Shown here: positions 51,810 through 58,927 of the stretch, piece by piece
How positions within the stretch are numbered: position 1 is the stretch's first letter
How the letters are laid out: the number at the start of each line of letters is the position of its first letter
Assembly: GCF_022606355.1 (NCBI RefSeq)
Contig: NZ_JAHHZQ010000005.1
Coordinates: forward strand, 481,428 to 545,427
Origin: Leifsonia shinshuensis
GTDB taxonomy: Bacteria; Actinomycetota; Actinomycetes; Actinomycetales; Microbacteriaceae
Length of the DNA: 64,000 nucleotides
Direction of reading: 5' to 3'
The notes under the pieces: generated by a model
What the model saw: only the letters and a program-made list of their open reading frames with translations
Database searches by the model: none
What the model was told of the DNA's origin: nothing
Made by a program: the position numbers and the translations under genes

Positions 51810-53087
51810 GTGCCCATCGCCCGCCGCCAGCCCGGACCCACCACGCCCGGCTGGCTGATCCGGCTCGTCGTCGTGACCGCGCTGGTCGGCGTCGGCGCGG
51901 GGATCGGCGGCGGGCTCGTCTACCTGGGCCTCCACAGCATCCAGCACCTGGCGTTCGGCTACTCGGAGGGCAGCTTCCTCGAGGGGCTGCTCGAGGCCCC
52001 GCCGGTGAACCGCGTCGTCGCGCTGGTGGTGGCCGGCATCGTCGGCGCCGTCGGCTGGTACTTCCTGCGCGCGTGGGGTCGCCGCCGGGCCGACCACGCC
52101 GTCGTGTCGGTGGAGGCCGCGGTCGGGGGCAAGCGGATGCCCGGCCTGGTGACCCTCCTGAACGCCGCCCTCCAGGTCGTCATCGTCGGCCTCGGCGCCT
52201 CGATCGGTCGCGAGGTCGCGCCACGTGAGATCGCGGCGTGGTGGGCGTCATGGCTGGCCGACCGTGCGGGCGTGAGCGCCAGGGAGCGGCGCATCCTGGT
52301 CGCGTGCGGCGCCGGGGCCGGCCTCGCCGCGGTCTACAACGTGCCCTTCGGCGGTGCGGTCTTCGCGGTCGAGATCCTGCTCGCCGAGATCAGCTTCGCC
52401 ACGGTCCTCCCGGCCCTCGCCACGTCTGCGATCGCAGCGTTGGTGGCGCGCCTCGTGGTGCCGGCCAACCCGCTCTACGTGGTCGAGCAGGTGCCGCTGC
52501 ACCCGCAGATCGTGGTCTGGGCGATCCTGGCCGGACCGATCGTCGGCTTCGCCGCCGTCGGCTTCGTCCGCTTGACGCGCCTGGCCCAGAACCACCGCCC
52601 GAAATCGTGGGGCATCCTGATCGTGATGCCGCTGGTGTTCGCCGCGGTCGGGGTGGCCTCGCTCTGGCTGCCGGCGATCCTCGGCAACGGCCGTTCGCTC
52701 GGGCAGCTCGCGCTGTCGGCGTCACTGCCGGTCGTCATCATCCTCGTGATCACGCTGGTGAAGACCGCGGCCACCGTCGGGACGATCGGAGCGGGCGCAG
52801 CGGGCGGAACGCTCACCCCGTCGCTCGCGATCGGCGCCGGGCTGGGCCTGACGCTGGGCGGGGTCTGGCAACTGGCCTGGCCGGGGGAACCGCTCGCGGC
52901 CTTCGCCCTGCTCGGGGCGGCGGCGTTCCTGGCGGTGACCATGCGCGCACCGCTCACCGCACTGCTCCTGGTGATGGAGTTCACGAACCAGGGGCCCGAG
53001 CTGCTCGCCCCGATCATGCTGTGCGTCGCGGGCGCGGTCGCGGTGGGTTACGTGCTGGAGCGCGGCCGGGTCACCGGGGTCGCATGA
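51810..53087 (+). CDS. ClC-family chloride channel/antiporter
   Basis: 425 residues, about ten transmembrane helices. Selectivity-filter region: GLGASIGREVAP, where canonical ClC has GREGP, with the gating glutamate kept; second region GAGAAGGTLTPSLAIGAGLG. The first GSGIP motif is not obvious. Known members exchange Cl- and H+ or conduct Cl-. It lacks CBS domains. The GTG at 51810 lies 6 nt after TAGCCT (leaderless type). Confidence 0.87.
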   Translation: MPIARRQPGPTTPGWLIRLVVVTALVGVGAGIGGGLVYLGLHSIQHLAFGYSEGSFLEGLLEAPPVNRVVALVVAGIVGAVGWYFLRAWGRRRADHAVVSVEAAVGGKRMPGLVTLLNAALQVVIVGLGASIGREVAPREIAAWWASWLADRAGVSARERRILVACGAGAGLAAVYNVPFGGAVFAVEILLAEISFATVLPALATSAIAALVARLVVPANPLYVVEQVPLHPQIVVWAILAGPIVGFAAVGFVRLTRLAQNHRPKSWGILIVMPLVFAAVGVASLWLPAILGNGRSLGQLALSASLPVVIILVITLVKTAATVGTIGAGAAGGTLTPSLAIGAGLGLTLGGVWQLAWPGEPLAAFALLGAAAFLAVTMRAPLTALLLVMEFTNQGPELLAPIMLCVAGAVAVGYVLERGRVTGVA

Positions 53088-53215
53088 GCGGAGACGTCAC
53101 GGCGGTCAGTCGCAGACGTCGACGATGGTCTCGGCCCCACGCTGAACCCGGAGCGGCCGCCTGGCCTCCGATCGGGGGCCTGCGTGAACCGGCGGCTCTT
53201 GGCCAGGATGAGGGG

Positions 53216-53824
53216 ATGCGGACAGGTCGCGTCTATGTCGAGATCGACATCGCCTGCGCCGTCGACGAGCTCTGGGCGCTGACGCAGGATCCGGCGCTGC
53301 ACCCGCGCTGGGACCTGCGGTTCAGCTCGATCGTGCCCACCGACCGGTTGGCGAGCGGAGGGTACCGGTTCCGGTACGAGCGGAGGATCCCGCTGCACAC
53401 GATCGTCGGCACCGGCACCTCCCTCGGCGAGCGCACCCGGCCGGACGGCACACGCACCTCCGCGCTCCGTTTCACGACCAGCGACCGCCTCTCCCCGCTC
53501 GGCGAGGGGCGGGGCTACTGGCGCTACCTCCCCACCGAATCCGGAACCACCTTCATCACCGGTTACGACTACGCGCCCGGGTGGGGGAGGCTTGTGGACG
53601 CGCTCGTCTCCCGACCGCTGATCGGCTGGATGACCGCGTGGAGCTTCGACCGGCTCCGGATCTGGGCAGAGACCGGCACGCCCCCGGAGGAGTGGCCGCT
53701 CTGGACCGTGCTGCAGTTCTGGCGGCGCGGCCGGCCCCGCGCCTCCCGGTGCCTGCGCGCCCCGCGCTACGCTCGCGGGGCGGACCGCGAGCCCGCGACG
53801 CTCGAGACTCTGGAGGCGCCGTGA
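53216..53824 (+). CDS. SRPBCC-fold (polyketide cyclase-like) protein
   Basis: 202 residues: RVYVEIDIACAVDELWALTQDPALHPRWDLRFSSI is the start of a START/SRPBCC domain with its hydrophobic cavity. The C-terminal 40 residues or so are Arg-rich and extend beyond the fold. No enzyme assigned. The ATG at 53216 has AGGATGAGGGG upstream. The stop overlaps the DUF4166 start (GTGA), so the two form a pair. Confidence 0.8.
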   Translation: MRTGRVYVEIDIACAVDELWALTQDPALHPRWDLRFSSIVPTDRLASGGYRFRYERRIPLHTIVGTGTSLGERTRPDGTRTSALRFTTSDRLSPLGEGRGYWRYLPTESGTTFITGYDYAPGWGRLVDALVSRPLIGWMTAWSFDRLRIWAETGTPPEEWPLWTVLQFWRRGRPRASRCLRAPRYARGADREPATLETLEAP

Positions 53825-54492
53825 CCTCGATCTTCGCCGAAGCGCTCGGGGAGGACTTCGCCCGGCTGTCTCCGATGATGCAGAAGCGGTTCGGCGTCGG
53901 CCTGGGCGCGGGATACGCGTGTGTCGGCACCGGCGTGATGTCGCGCATCCGCCGTGGGCCGTGGTGGGTCGTCCCGTTCCTCCAGCTCGGGCGGCTCCGC
54001 AACATCCTGATCGCCGACGTCGGCGAGAACGTCCCGTTCACGATCGAGAACTTCCCGTATCGCGATCCCCTCGGCCGCGAGACCGTGACGTTCGTGCGGG
54101 AGTACCGGGTGCGGCGCCGGCCCAGCCGTTTCGACGCGACCATGATCCTCCACGACGGACGCGTCGTCGACTACCTCGGCACGCACCAGCATCTGGCGGT
54201 CGACCTGGAGCTGAGCGTCGGGGACGACGGGTCGCTGCACCTTGTCTCGGGAGCCCAGCGGTTCTACGAAGGGCCACTGATCGGGTTCCGGTTTCCGATG
54301 CTCTTCAGCGGGCGGGCGCGCCTGCACGAGTGGTTCGACGACCAGGAGGGCGTGTACCGGATCCGGATGGAGGTGCACAACGCTGTGCTGGGCTTCCTGT
54401 TCGGCTATGAGGGCTCGTTCCGCTGCGAGTTCCCCGAGGCGGCGGACGCCCCGGAACGGCTGAAGCCGGTCCGCCACGAGAACCGGGTGTGA
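53821..54492 (+). CDS. DUF4166 domain protein
   Basis: 223 residues matching DUF4166: IFAEALGEDFARLSPMMQKRFG, PFTIENFPYRDPLGRETVTFVREY, GAQRFYEGPLIGFRFPMLFSGRARLHEWFDD. Function of the family is unknown. In relatives it is often fused or adjacent to saccharopine-dehydrogenase-like or epimerase proteins; here it is coupled to an SRPBCC protein. Confidence 0.82.
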   Translation: MTSIFAEALGEDFARLSPMMQKRFGVGLGAGYACVGTGVMSRIRRGPWWVVPFLQLGRLRNILIADVGENVPFTIENFPYRDPLGRETVTFVREYRVRRRPSRFDATMILHDGRVVDYLGTHQHLAVDLELSVGDDGSLHLVSGAQRFYEGPLIGFRFPMLFSGRARLHEWFDDQEGVYRIRMEVHNAVLGFLFGYEGSFRCEFPEAADAPERLKPVRHENRV

Positions 54493-54656
54493 GCGCTGAG
54501 CCTGTCGCCATCTCCCATGCCGTCGGGGTGAGTCGGGGAGTCTTCACAGCAGACCCTGGGTTTCTCCCGGCGAGGCCATAGGTCGCCCATGAGGGTCTCT
54601 CACTCGGCTGCGCTGTGCTGTCGCCATCACGCGACACAGCTGAGAGGACGAGAGCC

Positions 54657-56012
54657 ATGGACAACGTCGACGGGCTTCCCACGGGTACGAACGAGCGAGG
54701 TGCGCAGGCGCTTGCCGATGCACGGCCGGGCCGGCGTCCCCATCGGGGCCGCCGCGCGATCGTGCTGTCGACGGCGGTCGCCGCGACGGCTGCTGTCGGG
54801 GCGGCCTTCGGGCTCGCGGCGGGCGCAGCCACGGCCACGGCCACGGCCACTCCAGCATCGGCGGCCGCGTCGTCGGCGAGCATCCATGCCGCCCTCGGGC
54901 GAATCGGCTCCGGGTATGGGTCCGGAGGCTACGGCTACGGCTACGGCGGGGGCTACGGTTCCGGCAGCGGAGGCTCCGGCTCGTCGGCCGGCTCCTCGGG
55001 GTCCTCCGCACTGGCGAGCGCGACGGCCGCGCAGGAGGCCGGCGTCGTCGACATCACCTCCCAGTTGACGTACGCCCAGGCGGAGAGCGCGGGCACCGGC
55101 CTCGTCCTGACCTCGAGCGGCGAGATCCTGACGAACAACCACGTGGTCGAGGGGGCGACCAGCATCAGTGTCACGGTCGTCTCCACGGGCGCCCAGTACA
55201 CGGCGACGGTCGTGGGCACCGACGCGACGGACGACATCGCCGTCCTCCAGCTCGGCAACGCCTCCGGCCTCAGCACCGCCACCCTCGACACCGCATCGGA
55301 CGCGTCCGTCGGCGAGGCGGTCACCGGTGTCGGCAACGCCGGCGGCGCCGGAGGGACGCCGTCCGCATCGCCCGGCGCGATTACGGCGCTCGACCAGACC
55401 ATCACGACCCAGGCCGAGCAGACCGCCGCCTCGGAGACCCTGAACGGCCTCATCGAGACCGACGCGGACATCCAGGCCGGCGACTCCGGAGGCCCGCTCT
55501 TCAACTCCGCGGACCAGGTGATCGGCATCGACACCGCTGCAGAGCAGGGCGGAGCGGCGACCGCGGGATACGCGATCCCGATCGGGACCGCGCTGACCAT
55601 CGCCGGCCAGATCGAGTCGGGCCGGTCGTCATCGACGGTGACGATCGGCTACCCCGCCTTCTTGGGCGTGGCGGTCGACTCGGCGAGCGACGCGAGCACG
55701 GGTTCCGGATCGGGTACGACGGACGGCGGCGGTGCTTTCGGCTCCGGCTCATCGACCGGCGACACCGCGGGAGCGGCGACCTCCGGCGCGACGATCGCCG
55801 GCGTCATCGACGGGAGCCCCGCCGCAGCCGCCGGCCTGGCCGCCGGCGACACCATCACCGCGGTCAACGGCACCGCGATCGACTCGGCGTCGGCCCTGAC
55901 GGCCGCGCTCGGCGCCCACGCCCCCGGCGACAGCGTCAGCGTGACCTGGACGGACGCCTCCGGCACCTCCCACACCGCGAGCGTCACGCTCGCCCAGGGG
56001 CCGGTGGCCTGA
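54657..56012 (+). CDS. HtrA/DegP-like S1C serine protease with PDZ domain and Gly/Tyr-rich linker
   Basis: 451 residues: a cytoplasmic Arg-rich tail, one transmembrane helix (34-59), a Gly/Ser/Tyr-rich stretch (81-117, GSGYGSGGYGYGYGGGYG), a trypsin-like domain with the triad H162 (NNHVVEG), D193 (DATDDIAVL) and S277 (AGDSGGP), and a C-terminal PDZ (about 355-445: GSPAAAAGLAAGDTITAVNG). Known: surface quality-control or processing proteases. A Ser/Gly linker (SASDASTGSGSGTTDGGG) sits before the PDZ. The ATG at 54657 has GAGAGGACGAGAG upstream. Monocistronic. Confidence 0.9.
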   Translation: MDNVDGLPTGTNERGAQALADARPGRRPHRGRRAIVLSTAVAATAAVGAAFGLAAGAATATATATPASAAASSASIHAALGRIGSGYGSGGYGYGYGGGYGSGSGGSGSSAGSSGSSALASATAAQEAGVVDITSQLTYAQAESAGTGLVLTSSGEILTNNHVVEGATSISVTVVSTGAQYTATVVGTDATDDIAVLQLGNASGLSTATLDTASDASVGEAVTGVGNAGGAGGTPSASPGAITALDQTITTQAEQTAASETLNGLIETDADIQAGDSGGPLFNSADQVIGIDTAAEQGGAATAGYAIPIGTALTIAGQIESGRSSSTVTIGYPAFLGVAVDSASDASTGSGSGTTDGGGAFGSGSSTGDTAGAATSGATIAGVIDGSPAAAAGLAAGDTITAVNGTAIDSASALTAALGAHAPGDSVSVTWTDASGTSHTASVTLAQGPVA

Positions 56013-56068
56013 GCCCGGCCGGAGCGGCCGCCGTCGCGCACCCCACTCTCCTCTCCGAGGCCGGTGCC

Positions 56069-56185
56069 TCAGGCGGACTCCGGCGTCAGAAGCAGCATCA
56101 GGTCGGTCACGTCGATGGAGACCGTCCGCGGCAGCTCGATCGCCGCAGGATCGATGCCGCCCGGCGCGGCCTCCGCCGCCGTCAT
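56069..56185 (-). CDS. 38-residue ORF coupled to the HAAS protein gene
   Basis: A short frame: MTAAEAAPGGIDPAAIELPRT...TDLMLLLTPESA. Its ATG overlaps the stop of the 56182-57276 gene (ATGA), the arrangement used for translational coupling all through this window. Codon use looks like that of its neighbours (GC-rich third positions). No family recognised; it could be a small accessory peptide or chance. Confidence 0.4.
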   Translation of the reverse strand: MTAAEAAPGGIDPAAIELPRTVSIDVTDLMLLLTPESA

Positions 56186-57276
56186 GGCGCCGGAGTCGGC
56201 GTCGGGAGGGGAGTGGACGGTGCCGTCGCGGCCGGCGTCGGTGCTCCCGTCGGTCCCGCTGTCGGTGACGGTGTCGGCCCCGCCGTCGCCGCAGACCCGG
56301 CCGCCGGCTGCCGGTACGCACTCAGCGGCGACGTCACCTGAAACGGGAGCGGCACCGCCTGTGCCTTGCCCGTCTCGACCTGTCCGGATTCCGACAGCGG
56401 CGCCTCGCGCAGCGGGAACACGTTCCAGACGTAGTCGTGCCCCGCCTTCGCGAAGGGGATCCTCACGCTGTTTGGGTCCCCGGTGTAGTCGGAGTCGCTC
56501 CCTGTCTCCGACCGCCCGACCGTGAGGAGCGGCTCACCGTCCTGGTCGAAGAGCTGGACGTGCTCGAGCGGCTTCCCCTCTGCGTCGTAGCCGAAGATGT
56601 TGGTGACCGGCTGGCCGTCCTGGGTGAGGCCGACGGGTGCGGGCTCGGAGGAGACCTGCGACACGGAGTACGCGTTGGCGACGGCGTTCAGTGCGGCGGT
56701 GGCGAGGAACGGCGCCGACACGACGGCCACGATGGAGATGAGCAGTCGAACACCCTTCAGCCACCCCATCGGCAGCCACCGGCCACGGCCCCACTGGATG
56801 CTGACCAGCACGACCGCGACGAGCAGCACCCAGCCGGGGAGGCCGTCCGGCAGGAGCCGCGACTGGCCCGCGACGAGCATCCACCCGACGACGTAGACAG
56901 CCCAGCCGCGGAACACCCACCACACCGGCCGCAGCGCGAGCAGAAGGTCGGTCAGCCACACACCGAACCTGCTCGACCGCGCGAGCTCGGACATCCGCGT
57001 CCTGGCGTGCGCGACGACGTCGGCGAAGCGGTTCCGCAGCGGCGCGGCCGACCCTGCCGGGCGATCGGGCAGGCCGGCGGAGGCCCGCAACTCGGCCGCG
57101 TACTGTGCGGCATCCTCTTCGGCGAGTCGGCCGCCGTTGTCCTCGGCCTGCTCGAGGAGGTCGGACTCCAGCCCGTCGGTGAGGTCTTCGACCTCGTCGG
57201 CCGGCAGGTCGTCGAGGTGGGCACGTACGGCGGCGGCGAAGGCCGCGACATCGTCCCGCAGGGTGGTCGTGGGCAT
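56182..57276 (-). CDS. HAAS-domain membrane protein (PadR partner)
   Basis: 364 residues: an N-terminal HAAS-type helical domain (AAFAAAVRAHLDDLPADEVEDLTDGLESDLLEQA), four predicted transmembrane helices (about 118-210), an extracellular beta-rich part, and a C-terminal Pro/Thr/Ala-rich tail (TPSPTAGPTGAPTPAATAPSTP). Known: HAAS/DUF1700 proteins are nearly always encoded next to PadR regulators and are thought to transmit envelope signals. Its ATG overlaps the PadR stop by one base. Confidence 0.82.
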   Translation of the reverse strand: MPTTTLRDDVAAFAAAVRAHLDDLPADEVEDLTDGLESDLLEQAEDNGGRLAEEDAAQYAAELRASAGLPDRPAGSAAPLRNRFADVVAHARTRMSELARSSRFGVWLTDLLLALRPVWWVFRGWAVYVVGWMLVAGQSRLLPDGLPGWVLLVAVVLVSIQWGRGRWLPMGWLKGVRLLISIVAVVSAPFLATAALNAVANAYSVSQVSSEPAPVGLTQDGQPVTNIFGYDAEGKPLEHVQLFDQDGEPLLTVGRSETGSDSDYTGDPNSVRIPFAKAGHDYVWNVFPLREAPLSESGQVETGKAQAVPLPFQVTSPLSAYRQPAAGSAATAGPTPSPTAGPTGAPTPAATAPSTPLPTPTPAP

Positions 57277-57632
57277 CAGCGGTCTCCGATCGTGTGGACG
57301 GCGGTCAGGGTCTGGGGTTCGTCGAGCAGGGCGGACATCGCAGCCGAGAACGACGTCCAGGTCTCCCGCTGGCTCGCGAGCATCTCGCGGCCTGCGGAGC
57401 TGATCGCGTAGTACTTGCGGTTGGGGCCGCCTTCGGACGGCGCCATGTAGCTGGAGACGGCGCCCGCCGTGTACAGCCTCCGCAGGGTGCCGTAGACCGA
57501 GGCGTCGCCGACATCGCCGAGGCCGGCCTCCCGCAGCCGCCGCACGATGTCGTACCCGTAGCCGTCTTCGTGCTGGACCACGGCCAGAACAGCCACGTCG
57601 AGCACCCCCTTGAGCAATTGCGTCGTATCCAC
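57276..57632 (-). CDS. PadR-family regulator
   Basis: 118 residues, the short PadR-s2 type: QLLKGVLDVAVLAVVQHEDGYGYDIVRRLREAG, SVYGTLRRLYTAGAVSSYM and GPNRKYYAISSAGREMLA (wing). The GTG at 57632 has GGAGG 5 nt upstream. Overlaps the HAAS gene start by one base and presumably controls the operon. Confidence 0.88.
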   Translation of the reverse strand: MDTTQLLKGVLDVAVLAVVQHEDGYGYDIVRRLREAGLGDVGDASVYGTLRRLYTAGAVSSYMAPSEGGPNRKYYAISSAGREMLASQRETWTSFSAAMSALLDEPQTLTAVHTIGDR

Positions 57633-57805
57633 GCGACCTCCACTGTTTCGTTTCACACGGTACCACGGAATGCGTTGTAGTGCGCGATGGAGGATAGTGC
57701 GGCGAGGTTCGGATCCACGACACGGCCGTTGCCGGAGGGGGAGAGCGCGCGCCGGCACTACAGTCGTGCCAGCCGCCCACGCTGCCGCGGCCGACAGGAG
57801 ACGAC

Positions 57806-58135
57806 ATGGACGAGCCCGAACCGCCCACGAGCCAGCAGCCGATCCCGCCCGGCCCGCCGATCCAGCCGATCCCGCCCGGCCCTCCGGTTTCCCCGCCGCA
57901 GGCTCAGCGACTTCCGTTCAGCCAGCCGGCGATCTGGGGCTTCGTGATCTCGTGCGTGAGCCTCTTCGTGCTCGGCTTCATTGGCGCGCTCGGCGCTGCG
58001 ATCGCCGCGCGCGGCTACCGTGCGGCGCGCCTCGGCCAGGCCCGCGGCGGCGGACTGGCGATCGCGGGCATGATCGTCGGCGCCGTCGGATTCGTGGCCT
58101 ACGCCGTCATCTTCATCCGGTCGCACCTGGGGTGA
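57806..58135 (+). CDS. DUF4190-type small membrane protein
   Basis: 109 residues: a Pro-rich N-terminal tail (IPPGPPIQPIPPGPPVSPP), then two transmembrane helices joined by GYRAARLGQARGGGLAIAGMIVG, the DUF4190 pattern. Function unknown. AGGAG 5 nt upstream of the ATG. Confidence 0.8.
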   Translation: MDEPEPPTSQQPIPPGPPIQPIPPGPPVSPPQAQRLPFSQPAIWGFVISCVSLFVLGFIGALGAAIAARGYRAARLGQARGGGLAIAGMIVGAVGFVAYAVIFIRSHLG

Positions 58136-58183
58136 CGTCCGCGTCCTCCACTGGCCGCGGCTCCGTGCGGTCGCCGAGCGGCG

Positions 58184-58648
58184 TCACTCACGCGCTTCGT
58201 CGTTCGGGTCGTTCGCGAACCAGCCGAAGACGGCTCCGGCCTCGGTCTCGCGCTCGATCCGCGCGATGAGCTCTGTGTGCGAAGCGCGTACGTCGGCGAA
58301 CGCGCGGGCGGCGCGTTCGTTCGAGGCCCGCTCGTCTGACCGCACCCGGACCTTTCGGTCGCCTTCGTCGAAGTACTCGACCTCGAAAGCGTGACCCACC
58401 TCGACAGACAGGGATTCTGCGAGGCGACGCCCTTCCGCGACGTGATACTTCTCATCGTCCGGTGACCGCCACACGAGGTCGTCGCCCATCGCCTGGCAGT
58501 AGTGGCTTTCCCAGGCCTCCATGTCGCGCCGGAGGGTGTCGCTGACGCAGGACTCGTCGTACGAGACGGTTCCGATGATGAACCACATCACACTGTCCGC
58601 GTAGTCGGGAAAGACGCGGATCACCGAGTAGTCGTCGTCGCTCGCCAC
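58184..58648 (-). CDS. Hypothetical protein, 154 residues
   Basis: No family recognised. An acidic soluble protein: DDYSVIRVFPDYADSVMWFIIG, then a helical, charged C-terminal half (DERASNERAARAFADVRASHTELIARIERETEAG) that may form a coiled coil. The GTG at 58648 lies 6 nt after TAAGCT, a leaderless-type start that supports a real gene. Confidence 0.65.
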   Translation of the reverse strand: MASDDDYSVIRVFPDYADSVMWFIIGTVSYDESCVSDTLRRDMEAWESHYCQAMGDDLVWRSPDDEKYHVAEGRRLAESLSVEVGHAFEVEYFDEGDRKVRVRSDERASNERAARAFADVRASHTELIARIERETEAGAVFGWFANDPNDEARE

Positions 58649-58927
58649 GATCGGAGCTTAGAACGCCGGCGCGACACGTGAGAAGGGCGACCCCTCCGCC
58701 GCCCGGCCCGCGTGCTCGTCCAGCGTCGGAGTCACCGCTGCGCGATAGACACTCCGAGACGAGCCATCGCCTCGTCGTTCTTCCGGGCGCTGCCGAGGCC
58801 GATGCGTGCCCCCGACAGCGTCGCGGAGTCGGTCCCCCATTTTGGGGTAGAGGGCTGCGGCCGAGCGCCCCATAGTGTTGCCACCGAGGCTCACTGGTCC
58901 TCGACGTCGCCATGTAAAGGTGCCAAT

